Shown here one piece after another: positions 18,378 to 27,637 of a DNA stretch of 64,000 nt (positions are counted from its first letter, which is position 1; each line of letters opens with the position of its first letter). The DNA lies in assembly GCA_016699615.1 (NCBI GenBank), contig CP064984.1, positions 2,452,001-2,516,000 on the forward strand, given 5' to 3'. Position numbers and translations under genes: made by a program. Source of the DNA: Sphingobacteriales bacterium (GTDB lineage Bacteria > Bacteroidota > Bacteroidia > Chitinophagales > JADIYW01). Below the pieces are notes generated by a model, which was not told the origin of the DNA, made no database searches, and worked only from the letters and a program-made list of their open reading frames with translations.

Positions 18378-19409
18378 TTAAAACGAACAATGGTGGCAAT
18401 ATAACCATGCGCCAGCATTTACATTATATTTAATACTATCCATGTCTTCGTATATTTGAGATGTATGACTTAAAATTAATACTCTATATAAAACTGAATT
18501 TCGTGGTTTTATCACAATTGCTTTCATTGCATTTTTTTCAATCTCTTTTGTTAATATATTTGCACTGTTCCTATTCTGAAATGCGCCTACACAAATATAT
18601 GCATTAGCTATTTTGTTATTACTTAATAAGTTATTTGCTTCCGCTTTTTTACTTTCATTAATTGAGGTAAAAGTTGTTGTGTCAATTTTTGTAGCTGCAA
18701 TAAATGTTTGTGTATCTATATTTGATGCAAATGCTTCTGTTGAGTTTTGTGTGTCTTTTGTAACTATATTTTGTTGAGTAGCTTCGTTTCCTTTTTGTGG
18801 TGTATTGTTTTTAGGCATAAACCAACTTTTTATATTTGGAAAAAAAGAAGCTATAGAATAGTTGTGCTTAAATTTGTTTTGTTGTAATACGCCAATCGTT
18901 CCTACAAAAAATAAAAGTAAAAAGATTGGAATTATGTATATTAACTTACTGCGTTTACGACTTTGGGCAACAATTTCTGGAATTGCATCTTTTAATCTTG
19001 ATATTGGTGTGATACCTACAATTGGTAGTCCATAATTTTCACAAGAAAAATTATTTTGGAAAGACTCAAAAAGAATATTGTTATTTTGGTCAAGATATAG
19101 TCTGCCTATATTTTTTAGAATATGGTTTTTATTTTGTTGTAGATTGTTTTTGATGTTTTCTGCGTATTCAAATACAATCTTTTCAGCTTCTGCATAAGAA
19201 ATTTGGTGTTTGTTTTGTACAGCGTGTATCAGTACACCATCATTGTTTTGCAGTTGTCTGTTGAATGCAATAGATTTTCCTGGTGGATATATTTTTTGCT
19301 CAATTGCTTCTACTTTTGCATTAGAATAATTTCCTATCCATGCACCAATTTTTGGAACAATCACACAATTATTAGTATAAAGCAGTTCTACAATTATTTC
19401 ATCAATCAC
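18378..19409 (-). CDS. CCDC81-like HU domain protein with one membrane helix and SPOR domain
   Basis: 343 residues beginning at a GTG codon (19409). The N-terminal about 150 residues show the two CCDC81-type HU-like domains of Bacteroidota ([15 protein letters not shown], then [14 protein letters not shown] and [15 protein letters not shown]), followed by a basic stretch and one transmembrane helix (about residues 176-195, [20 protein letters not shown]), a low-complexity linker and a C-terminal SPOR-like segment ([20 protein letters not shown]). SPOR domains bind denuded septal peptidoglycan. The layout suggests a link between cytoplasmic (possibly DNA) and periplasmic cell-wall sites, but no function is proven. 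Lies between an ABC ATPase and an outer-membrane barrel, same strand. Confidence 0.75.
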   Translation of the reverse strand: MIDEIIVELLYTNNCVIVPKIGAWIGNYSNAKVEAIEQKIYPPGKSIAFNRQLQNNDGVLIHAVQNKHQISYAEAEKIVFEYAENIKNNLQQNKNHILKNIGRLYLDQNNNILFESFQNNFSCENYGLPIVGITPISRLKDAIPEIVAQSRKRSKLIYIIPIFLLLFFVGTIGVLQQNKFKHNYSIASFFPNIKSWFMPKNNTPQKGNEATQQNIVTKDTQNSTEAFASNIDTQTFIAATKIDTTTFTSINESKKAEANNLLSNNKIANAYICVGAFQNRNSANILTKEIEKNAMKAIVIKPRNSVLYRVLILSHTSQIYEDMDSIKYNVNAGAWLYCHHCSF

Positions 19410-19418
19410 AGCATAAAG

Positions 19419-21080
19419 TTAATAAGATATCTTGATACCACCAATAGCTTGGAAACTATATGTTGGATAACTAACGAAACGCTGATATTTTTGAAATGCC
19501 AAATTATTTAAGTCGATAAATGCACCAATATTTTTAGTAAAGAAATAAGTTGCACTTAAATTTAAGTCTACAACACCTTTTATTTGTTCTGAAATTCTGT
19601 TGGTAATCAAGCCACTTTCTATTGTCTGTCTCGTTGCGTTCATTTTTCCATAAGCAATCAAGTTTAGATTCACATGTAATTTGTTTTTCCAATTATAGAA
19701 CGCTGTAAAATCTGCTTTTAGATTTGGTTGATAAGATAATTCGGAAGTTGTATTTTTATATATAAAATAATCTAAAGTTACATTTGCGCCAAATTGATTG
19801 CCTTTTTGGAAACCTAAACTAAAACTTGGATTCCATGCTTTTAATCTATGTACATAATCAGCTTGGAAAGTGGCATTTGGTGGATAGTTAATAGTTGTTG
19901 TATCATATGTGTTGTCAATAAACTGAAGGTGATTTCTGTTTACCAACTGAGAAAAACTTACATTGTAATAAAATCCTGAAAATGCACCACGAAGTCCAAT
20001 AAATGTGCGTTTTTCATTGATTTGATTTTTAAAGTTATTATCATAGATAAATGCATTTTCTAGTGATGTTTGGTGTAGACTATTGATTTTTACATTTGAG
20101 TTCCATTCATTATACATCACCAAATAGTTTTTGTATATTTTTAATGTATTTAAGAATGATGGAAGTACATAAAACTTATTGTTTGTAATCATCATGTTTG
20201 CACCAGCTTGTAGTTTCCAAATTTTATATTGTACAATTGCATAAGGATTTACAGCAATTGAAAATCTATTGTTTTTTGATGTATCATCTTTGTAAGCAAT
20301 ATTATTTGCCCAAAAGTTGGCGCCAGCACCAATATTTTGCATAAACATATATGAGCCTTTTGCTTTTATATCTATAGTTGTTTCTTTTTGTTTTAAAGTG
20401 TTGCTTGTATTCTGAAAACCTACATTTGCACTATAATCATAATCTTTGTCTGCAATATTTTTTAGATAGATGTCTGCGCCAAATCTTTTGTACATATTTT
20501 TTACATCATTTTTTTCTAACAATGTATCTGTGTTACCATAAAAATGATATTTATCAAATTGAAATGTAGCTGATGCACCAACTAATGCACTGTTTTTAAT
20601 GAAATATTCACCAAAACCTTTTGCTTTCAAATCAAAATATTCTTGAAATCTTGGTTTTTTTGCTTTAGAGTAAATAAAATCTGCATTTAATCCAGCACGA
20701 TATTTTGCTTGATTTGGATTGACGATGGATAAATTTAATAATGGAGTAAGGTAATTTCCAAAGCCAGCTTTTGCATAAAAAAACTTTTGTTTTTCATTTG
20801 GTTTTATTGCAACTTTTATTGGCTTAATATCTTCAGCAAGATATTTTATTTTTCCTTTTACATCAGCAAAGTTATATGTCTGTTCGTCAGCTTTTGTTTT
20901 GTTTATTTTTGGAATATCTGGCGAAAGCGGAACTTTCTCACTATTGATGAGAATTGGTTCATAATTTTGTATGATATTTACTTCATCTAATTCAAGAATA
21001 GAATCTTTTGTTGTTTGAGCAAACGTTATTTGTGCAAACAATAATGAAATAATAAGTGTTGTATGATATCTATTAAACAT
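19419..21080 (-). CDS. Outer-membrane beta-barrel protein, TonB-receptor-like
   Basis: Predicted outer-membrane protein. Start taken at ATG 21080, where a signal peptide begins (FNRYHTTLIISLLFAQITFA); the longer frame from 21119 would overlap the end of the TPR gene. After a short plug-like region (DEVNIIQNYEPILINSEKVP) the rest consists of alternating hydrophobic/aromatic strands and ends with FQAIGGIKISY, that is an aromatic C-terminus typical of barrels. About 553 residues. No complete TonB box or plug domain, so transport by TonB is uncertain. Sits downstream of the large TPR gene, which may be functionally linked. Confidence 0.72.
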   Translation of the reverse strand: MFNRYHTTLIISLLFAQITFAQTTKDSILELDEVNIIQNYEPILINSEKVPLSPDIPKINKTKADEQTYNFADVKGKIKYLAEDIKPIKVAIKPNEKQKFFYAKAGFGNYLTPLLNLSIVNPNQAKYRAGLNADFIYSKAKKPRFQEYFDLKAKGFGEYFIKNSALVGASATFQFDKYHFYGNTDTLLEKNDVKNMYKRFGADIYLKNIADKDYDYSANVGFQNTSNTLKQKETTIDIKAKGSYMFMQNIGAGANFWANNIAYKDDTSKNNRFSIAVNPYAIVQYKIWKLQAGANMMITNNKFYVLPSFLNTLKIYKNYLVMYNEWNSNVKINSLHQTSLENAFIYDNNFKNQINEKRTFIGLRGAFSGFYYNVSFSQLVNRNHLQFIDNTYDTTTINYPPNATFQADYVHRLKAWNPSFSLGFQKGNQFGANVTLDYFIYKNTTSELSYQPNLKADFTAFYNWKNKLHVNLNLIAYGKMNATRQTIESGLITNRISEQIKGVVDLNLSATYFFTKNIGAFIDLNNLAFQKYQRFVSYPTYSFQAIGGIKISY

Positions 21081-21108
21081 TTTCTTGTGTATTATTTTTA
21101 TAACTAAT

Positions 21109-24100
21109 TTATTTGTCAAACTGTAGAATGCTACTATTGCTTGGTAATTTCAGATTTGAATTTTGAGTTTCTGAGTCAAGTATTAATTGTAATTTCTCTT
21201 TAGCTTCTTTTAGTACATCATCATCAAAAGAATAATTGTCTACCAAACTTTGTAGTGTTGCTTTTGCTTGCAAAAGTTTGTTGTTTGTTTTGTATATATC
21301 ACTCAAAAGAATATAAGATTTTCCTAAATAATATTCGTATGCTGGAAATAAATCATTGTATTTTAAACATTCAGCTTCAGCTTGTTTTAAATTCTTTTTG
21401 TCATAATATATTTTAGCTATTGTGTATTGTGCTTCTGCACCTTGTTCGTTGTTTAATGAAGCTGCAATATTTTGTAATTCTGGTAGTGCTTTATCGTATT
21501 CTTTTAAGTTGTAATGAGAAATGCCTTTGTAGTAAGCAATTTCTTTTTTATAAAACTCAGGAAGATTTGGAATTGCTTTTACTTTTTCTACATAAGTAAG
21601 TGCATTTGCATAATTTTTTAACTTAAAGTTGGTGCGCATCAATCCAATTTGGTACTCACGTTTATTTTCATCTAAGGTAGCAATGCTTTCCAATTTTGTA
21701 TAGTATTGTTGCGCTTGCGCCATATCTTTTTTGTCAAAGTATAGGATGTTTGCTGCTCTTGCTGTAGAACGTTCTGTAAATCTATTTTGTGCTACATTTG
21801 CAATATTGATGTAGTCTGGCAATGCTTTGTCAAAGTTTTGTAAACTATAATTACATTCTGCTCTATAAAATTTTGCTTGCAAATTGAAAAACCCATTTGG
21901 AAATTGAAGAATATAATTATTAAAACCATCTAATGCTTGTTGTATATTTCCTTTTTGAAACTGATTTTCTGCACTCAAATATACAATTGAATCTTGTGCT
22001 GATGTTGTAAGGTTGCTGTTGCCATATTTTGATGCATATTTGATATAAGCATTTGCATCGCCTTTTTCTATATAAATATCTTTGATAGCTAATAATGCTT
22101 CGTTAGCATTTGGTGTATTTGGATATTTTTCTACAACTTTTTTGTACCAATTTAATGCTTCATCATAGTTGTTGTTATTATATTCAATTAATCCTAATTT
22201 TATATAGGTTTCTGGTACTCTATCAGATTTTGGATATTTTTGTAATAATGTATTGAATGTTTGTTTTGCATCAGCCGATTTGCTTAAGGAAAATTGAGTG
22301 TTTCCTGCTTGGAATAATGCATCGTCTGCAAATGATGAATTTGGAAATCTTGTAGCTAATGCGCTCATGCCAGCAATTTTATCATTATACTTTCCAGATA
22401 ATCCGTCAATAATTGATTTTTGATATAATGCATAATCGGCACCTTGGTAATTATTTTTTATTACAATGTCATAATTTACATCAGCATTGTTGTATTGTTT
22501 TTGAATAAAATAAGCATCAGCCAATCTTAATAATGCATCTGGATAAATTGTTTGATTGATGTTTGATGACGTATTGTTTTTTAAACCATTCAATGATTTT
22601 GAAAATTGTTCTGCTGCGTTTGGATAGTCTTTTTCTTTATAGTAATTGTAGCCTTTTAAGTAATATGCTGTTCCTTCATTTGCTGTATTAGCATCTGCGG
22701 CAACTACATTTTTATTTAAACTCAAAAATTTATCTACGAGTTGTTTGCTTTTTGTATAGTCTGATTTTTGATAGGCAATATCTGCTTTCCAATAATAGGT
22801 AAGTGCTTCGTAAGATTTGTTGTTGGTGTATTTTAATGCTTTATTGAAAATGGCATCAGCTTCATCCATTTTTTTATCGTTGTATAAACTTAATGCTTTT
22901 AAATAAGCCATCTGCTGATAGCTGTTTTGTAACTTGGTAGATACTTGCGGCAAGTTTTCTATGATTTGCATAGCTTCATCATAGTTTTTTGTAATTAAAA
23001 ATATATCAGCTAATATTTCATTGGCTTCATTGTAATACTGAGATTTTGGATAGTCTACAATGAATTTTTTAAGTGTAATTAATGCTTCGTTTGTTGCATT
23101 CAATTCATACGCCAATTTTGCATATTGGAAAATTGATTCTTCTTTTATTGCTTTATTAAAATCTAATCTTGCAGCCTGTAAAAAAGCATTTTTTGCCTCA
23201 GTTTTGTTGTTTATTTTTACATAGCATTTTGCCAACTGATACATTGCATTTTGTCCTAGCTCTGTTTCTTGTGATGATAATTGTTCTAAGTTTTTTACTG
23301 CACTATTACAATCATTTTCTTGTGCTTGCACATAACCTAAAATATAATAATCTTCAGGCGTAGCTTTTATAGATTGTTTCATATATTGCTCCAAATAGAA
23401 TTTAGATTTATCATACTGTTGCAATTCAAAGAAAGCATTTCCTAATAAGTGTGCTATTTCATTGCTGTACTTTATATTTTCTTTTAATTTTGGTTCAGCA
23501 TAACTTACCAAAGCTTTGTAATCTTTATTAATAAATTGGATAGATGCAATGTAATATGGAATTATTTTTTCATACTTTTTTGAGTTTTCTAATTGCTGAA
23601 ATGTTTTATAAGCTGAGTTGTAATCATTAGAATAGTAAGCACACAAACCACCATAGTATAATGCATCTTCTTTGTAGTATGATGTTGAATTTGCAATCGC
23701 ATTGAATTTTGGTCTTGCTTCTTTAAATTTTTTAAGCGCAAATAAAGAAAATGCTTCTTTGTAATCAAATGCTTCTCTTTGTGTTTTTGAAAGTTGTTTT
23801 TTATCTACTGCTTCAAAATATACAATTGCATCTTGGTAGTTTGGAATGCCAAATGCAATTTCTCCTAATAAAAAATTAGCAATACTGATGTTTGGATTTC
23901 CAGGATAGTCTTCGATAAATTGTAGTAATTGCGCACTTGCATCTGATGCTTGTGTAGCTTTTGCACAAGCTGCTTTTATAAAAATTGCATCAGCTAATGT
24001 ATTGTTGTCAATTTGCTTTGGGTCTTTTTGGTATTCAATCAAAAAGTTTTGAATAATAGGGTAGGCGATAGCATATCTTTCAAAAGCTATATGTTCTTTC

Positions 24101-24204
24101 GCTTCTTTATATTGTTTGAGTAAGTCTTGGTGTTTGAGCGATGCTTGTGCCGAAAGTAATGATGGTGCTAATAAAAAGATAAAAATCCAAAAATATTTTT
24201 GCAT
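21109..24204 (-). CDS. Large secreted/periplasmic tetratricopeptide repeat protein
   Basis: 1031 residues with a signal peptide (MQKYFWIFIFLLAPSLLSAQ). The remainder is a long array of helical TPR units, visible as repeated motifs such as PNISIANFLLGEIAFGIPNY, KNYDEAM, YEALTYYWKADIAYQKSDY, KYPNTPNANEAL and AEAQYTIAKIYYDKKNLKQA, which form a protein-binding superhelix. A beta-barrel gene follows immediately on the same strand. Together they resemble an envelope pair in which the TPR protein scaffolds the barrel; this is inference. No catalytic domain recognised. Confidence 0.8.
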   Translation of the reverse strand: MQKYFWIFIFLLAPSLLSAQASLKHQDLLKQYKEAKEHIAFERYAIAYPIIQNFLIEYQKDPKQIDNNTLADAIFIKAACAKATQASDASAQLLQFIEDYPGNPNISIANFLLGEIAFGIPNYQDAIVYFEAVDKKQLSKTQREAFDYKEAFSLFALKKFKEARPKFNAIANSTSYYKEDALYYGGLCAYYSNDYNSAYKTFQQLENSKKYEKIIPYYIASIQFINKDYKALVSYAEPKLKENIKYSNEIAHLLGNAFFELQQYDKSKFYLEQYMKQSIKATPEDYYILGYVQAQENDCNSAVKNLEQLSSQETELGQNAMYQLAKCYVKINNKTEAKNAFLQAARLDFNKAIKEESIFQYAKLAYELNATNEALITLKKFIVDYPKSQYYNEANEILADIFLITKNYDEAMQIIENLPQVSTKLQNSYQQMAYLKALSLYNDKKMDEADAIFNKALKYTNNKSYEALTYYWKADIAYQKSDYTKSKQLVDKFLSLNKNVVAADANTANEGTAYYLKGYNYYKEKDYPNAAEQFSKSLNGLKNNTSSNINQTIYPDALLRLADAYFIQKQYNNADVNYDIVIKNNYQGADYALYQKSIIDGLSGKYNDKIAGMSALATRFPNSSFADDALFQAGNTQFSLSKSADAKQTFNTLLQKYPKSDRVPETYIKLGLIEYNNNNYDEALNWYKKVVEKYPNTPNANEALLAIKDIYIEKGDANAYIKYASKYGNSNLTTSAQDSIVYLSAENQFQKGNIQQALDGFNNYILQFPNGFFNLQAKFYRAECNYSLQNFDKALPDYINIANVAQNRFTERSTARAANILYFDKKDMAQAQQYYTKLESIATLDENKREYQIGLMRTNFKLKNYANALTYVEKVKAIPNLPEFYKKEIAYYKGISHYNLKEYDKALPELQNIAASLNNEQGAEAQYTIAKIYYDKKNLKQAEAECLKYNDLFPAYEYYLGKSYILLSDIYKTNNKLLQAKATLQSLVDNYSFDDDVLKEAKEKLQLILDSETQNSNLKLPSNSSILQFDK

Positions 24205-24361
24205 AAATAATGTTTGTGTACAAATTTGATAAAATAATTCATTGCAAAGGTGTACTAATTCTTAAAAAGTATTAAGAAGAATTATACACTAATTGTGTAT
24301 TGCACTTTTAACATAAAATTAGATATTTATGCAATGTTGAAGCCTGAAATCACAAGTGATT

Positions 24362-25549
24362 TTATTTTCGTTTCATTTTTTCATGCAATTCTTTGAATAA
24401 ACCACGTGCAATCAATAATTTCATGATTTCGTTGGTGCCTGCATATATTCTAGCTACTCTATTGTCTGCATAAGCTCTTGCAATGTAGTATTCCCACATA
24501 TAACCATAGCCACCATGCAATTGTACACACTCATCTACAACTAGTTGGTGCATGTCTGTACATGAATATTTTGCCATAGATGCTGTTTCTGGTGTTAGTT
24601 GTCCATTGCAGTACAATTGTACGCATTTATCTACAAATACTTGGTGTATTTGTATTTGTGTTGCTAATTCTGCTAATTTGAATTGTGTATTGTGAAAAGC
24701 AGCTACTGGTTGCTTAAATGCTTCTCTTGTTGTTGTGTATTGTATGGTGTTTTCTAATGCACCTTCTGCACCACCACTTGCCATCAATGCAACTGATAAT
24801 CTTTCTCTGCCTAATTTTTGCATCATATAAACGAAGCCTTTACCTACTTCGCCTAATAAATTTTCTTTTGGAATGGATACATTGTCAAAAAATAATTCAC
24901 AAGTATCTTGAGCTTTCATACCCACTTTTTTAAAAGGTTTGCCTTTAGAAAAACCATCTCTTGTTGCTTCTATTAAAAATAAACTGATGCCTTTAAATTG
25001 TCCGTCTACAATAGTTCTTGCAGCAATGATAGCCAAATCACTCATGTAACCATTGGTAATAAATGTTTTCTGACCATTGATGATGTAATGGTCGCCTTTG
25101 TCTTCTGCTGTAGTTTTTAATGCTTGTAAGTCACTGCCACAACTAGGCTCAGTCATACCAATTGAAGAAATAATTTCGCCAGTACACATTTTTGGAAGCC
25201 ATTGTTGTTTTTGTGCTTCTGTGCCATAATCAATAATATAAGGTGCAACGATATCTGAGTGTAAAAAGAAACCTGGACCTAAATAACCTGCTTTTGATAT
25301 TTCTTCAGTAATTAAGGCACAAAAAGAAAAATCTAATCCAGCACCACCATATTGTTCTGGAACATCTAAACATAATAATCCAGTTTCGCCAGCTTTTAAC
25401 CATACATCTCTACTTACCATGCCATCTTCTTCCCATTGAGCATGATATGGTGCTATTTCTTTCTCTACAAATTGTTGAGTAGTTTTTTGTAGTAATTCAT
25501 GCTCTTCTGTGCTGTAGATATCTCTTTTGATTTTAATATTAGCGTACAT
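24362..25549 (-). CDS. Acyl-CoA dehydrogenase
   Basis: FAD enzyme for the first step of fatty acid beta-oxidation. Seen: GMTEPSCGSD (131-140) and ITNGYMSD (164-171) for FAD/acyl binding, MKAQDTCELFFDNVSIP in the middle domain, and HGGYGYMWEYYIARAYAD at the C-terminal bundle. At the place where medium-chain enzymes carry the catalytic glutamate (YEGT) there is YAGTNEIM (A370), whereas E249 in GRERLSVAL occupies the position used by long-chain and isovaleryl-CoA dehydrogenases, so it belongs to that type. 395 residues, full length. Electron transfer flavoprotein genes are not in the window; fadJ and thiolase are at 46-49.5 kb. Confidence 0.9.
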   Translation of the reverse strand: MYANIKIKRDIYSTEEHELLQKTTQQFVEKEIAPYHAQWEEDGMVSRDVWLKAGETGLLCLDVPEQYGGAGLDFSFCALITEEISKAGYLGPGFFLHSDIVAPYIIDYGTEAQKQQWLPKMCTGEIISSIGMTEPSCGSDLQALKTTAEDKGDHYIINGQKTFITNGYMSDLAIIAARTIVDGQFKGISLFLIEATRDGFSKGKPFKKVGMKAQDTCELFFDNVSIPKENLLGEVGKGFVYMMQKLGRERLSVALMASGGAEGALENTIQYTTTREAFKQPVAAFHNTQFKLAELATQIQIHQVFVDKCVQLYCNGQLTPETASMAKYSCTDMHQLVVDECVQLHGGYGYMWEYYIARAYADNRVARIYAGTNEIMKLLIARGLFKELHEKMKRK

Positions 25550-25595
25550 ATTTTATTAATTATTGAATATTATAAAAATAATTGTTTTTTTAAAA

Positions 25596-26906
25596 TTAAA
25601 CCCTTCTTATTTCAGCGCCTAAGTTTTGGAGTCTTCTGTCTATGTATTGGTAGCCTCTGTCTATTTGATGTATGTTGGAAATGGTACTTTTGCCTTTTGC
25701 TGAAAGTGCTGCAATTAGTAATGAAACACCTGCTCTGATGTCTGGTGATGACATGTTGATGCCACGCAATGAATATTCTCTGTTGATGCCAATAACTGTT
25801 GCTCTATGTGGATCGCAAAGAATAATTTTTGCGCCCATGTCTATTAGTTTGTCTACAAAGAATAATCTACTTTCAAACATTTTTTGATGTACAAGAATGC
25901 TGCCTTTTGCTTGTGTTGCTGTAACTAATAAGATACTTAATAAATCTGGTGTGAATAATGGCCATGGTCCATCAGCAATTGTTAATATTGAACCATCTAT
26001 AAATGATTGTATTTTGTATTGTTCTTGTTCTAGAATGATGATGTCATCTCCATCAAACTGTATGATAATGCCTAGTTTTTCAAAGTATTTTGGTATTAAA
26101 CCTAACATATCTATTCTACAGTTTTTGATTCTGATATTAGATTGTGTCATTGCTGCTAAGCCAATGAAACTTCCAATTTCAATCATATCAGGTAGTATAG
26201 TATGTGCTGTGCCACCAAGCTTTTGAACACCTTGTATCTTTAATAAGTTTGAGCCAATTCCTATTATATTTGCGCCCATTCCATTGAGCATATTACATAG
26301 TTGTTGTAAATATGGCTCGCAAGCTGCATTGAATATTGTAGTTTCGCCTTCTGCTAAAACTGCTGCCATTACTATGTTTGCAGTTCCTGTTACGGAAGGT
26401 TCTTCTAATAATATATATTTGCCTAAAAGTGTGTCCGCTGTTAATGTATAAAATTCGTCGTTTTTGTCATAATCGAATTTTGCACCTAATTCTAAAAAGC
26501 CTAAGAAATGTGTGTCTAGTCTTCTTCTTCCTATTTTGTCGCCACCTGGTTTTGGTAAATATGCTCTTTTGAATCTTGCTAATAATGGTCCAAGTATCAT
26601 TACTGAACCACGAAGGTGTGTTGCTTTTTGCTTAAATTTGTCAGATAACAGAATATCTGGGTCTGCATCTTTAGCATTAAAAATGTAAGTATCTGAATTT
26701 TTCTTACTTACTTTTACGCCCATATCTTGTAAAAGTTCTATCAAAAGCATTACATCCAGAATGTTTGGAATATTTGAGATTTCTATATCTTGGTCTGAAA
26801 GTAGAACTGCTGAAATAACTTGTAAGGCTTCGTTTTTTGCGCCTTGTGGAATTATGTCGCCATGCAGTTTGTTGCCTCCAATTACTTCAAATACATCGTT
26901 ATTCAT
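25596..26906 (-). CDS. murA: UDP-N-acetylglucosamine 1-carboxyvinyltransferase
   Basis: Transfers enolpyruvate from PEP to UDP-GlcNAc, the first committed step of peptidoglycan synthesis, in the cytosol. Seen: IPQGAKNEALQVISA with the catalytic Lys24, RGSVMILGPLLARF, and the mobile loop KPGGDKIGRRRLDTH. In most bacteria the loop carries a cysteine (Cys115 in E. coli); here the equivalent residue is Asp123, known to make MurA insensitive to fosfomycin. The C-terminal PDIRAGVSLLIAALSAKGKS is conserved. 436 residues. Its start is 12 bases after the DUF4290 gene on the same strand. Confidence 0.93.
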   Translation of the reverse strand: MNNDVFEVIGGNKLHGDIIPQGAKNEALQVISAVLLSDQDIEISNIPNILDVMLLIELLQDMGVKVSKKNSDTYIFNAKDADPDILLSDKFKQKATHLRGSVMILGPLLARFKRAYLPKPGGDKIGRRRLDTHFLGFLELGAKFDYDKNDEFYTLTADTLLGKYILLEEPSVTGTANIVMAAVLAEGETTIFNAACEPYLQQLCNMLNGMGANIIGIGSNLLKIQGVQKLGGTAHTILPDMIEIGSFIGLAAMTQSNIRIKNCRIDMLGLIPKYFEKLGIIIQFDGDDIIILEQEQYKIQSFIDGSILTIADGPWPLFTPDLLSILLVTATQAKGSILVHQKMFESRLFFVDKLIDMGAKIILCDPHRATVIGINREYSLRGINMSSPDIRAGVSLLIAALSAKGKSTISNIHQIDRGYQYIDRRLQNLGAEIRRV

Positions 26907-26918
26907 CTGTTTATTGCT

Positions 26919-27587
26919 TTATTTGAATCTTCTATTGTTGTTGTTTCTATTATTATTGTTTCTGTTGTTATTATTTCTATTGTTGTTGTTTCTGTTTTTG
27001 TTTTTTCCGTTGTTGCTTTGTTGGTAACTATTCTTTCTATGTAGTTTTGTCATTGTTTCAATGTTCATGTCATCACTAATTTCTAGAATACCATTTGACA
27101 TTGCTTTCATGTCATTTTTGACAAGGTCATTGCTTACTTCTTCATTACTCCAATTTTTGTAGGCTAATTTCATGAAGTTTCCTATGATTTCAGTAAATGT
27201 TTGTTTTTTGTCGTCATCATCCATTAATGATGCTTTTTTGATCATAGACTCTACATTTTTACCATAATGTTTGTATCTGATTCTGTTTCTTGGATAGGCT
27301 AATTCTGCTGGTTTTATTCTTACTTCTTCTCTTGATGGAATTGGATATGGCGAATCTACCTCTAATTTAAAATCAGACATGATAAATAAGTGATCCCACA
27401 ATTTTTGTTTGTAATCCACCATTGTTTTTACTTGTGGATTTAGGATAATCATTAAGTGAACAATGTTTTCTGCTGCTCTTTGACGTTTTTCTTTCTCTTC
27501 AATAGTAATGGCGTATTCTATTAGGTTTTGAATATGTCTTCCATATTCTCGCATGGTAATATTCACACGGTCTGTGTTGTAATTCAT
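26919..27587 (-). CDS. DUF4290 family protein with Asn/Arg-rich tail
   Basis: Bacteroidota-specific protein of unknown function. The N-terminal about 180 residues (NYNTDRVNITMREYGRHIQ, then NIVHLMIILNPQV and DYKQKLWDHLFIMSDF) match my memory of DUF4290. The last about 40 residues are low-complexity, made of Arg-Asn4 units ending in RRFK, encoded by 15-bp tandem repeats. Positively charged tails of this kind may bind nucleic acid, which is inference. It is immediately upstream of murA (12-base gap) on the same strand, a neighbourhood kept in other Bacteroidota. Confidence 0.8.
   Translation of the reverse strand: MNYNTDRVNITMREYGRHIQNLIEYAITIEEKEKRQRAAENIVHLMIILNPQVKTMVDYKQKLWDHLFIMSDFKLEVDSPYPIPSREEVRIKPAELAYPRNRIRYKHYGKNVESMIKKASLMDDDDKKQTFTEIIGNFMKLAYKNWSNEEVSNDLVKNDMKAMSNGILEISDDMNIETMTKLHRKNSYQQSNNGKNKNRNNNNRNNNNRNNNNRNNNNRRFK
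26931..26990. repeat. Four 15-bp tandem repeats coding Arg-Asn4 units
   Basis: Four consecutive 15-base units, plus strand TCTATTGTTGTTGTT and close variants; units 1 (26931-26945) and 4 (26976-26990) are identical, the middle two differ at A/G wobble positions. In the DUF4290 gene they encode the repeated Arg-Asn-Asn-Asn-Asn tail. Unit number could vary by slippage without changing frame. Confidence 0.85.
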
Positions 27588-27637
27588 TTGGTAAGATATT
27601 TTTAAGTAATTTATTTCTTTAGTATTGAATAAAATTA

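Noticed and set aside
18366..18408. Longer LolD N-terminus starting at 18408
   Set aside because: The added residues are hydrophobic, absent from the family and overlap the preceding gene; TTG 18366 gives the expected start.
26761..27044. Leu/Val-rich plus-strand open frames
   Set aside because: They are mirror images of the Asn-rich DUF4290 tail and the murA start; composition is explained by the minus-strand genes.
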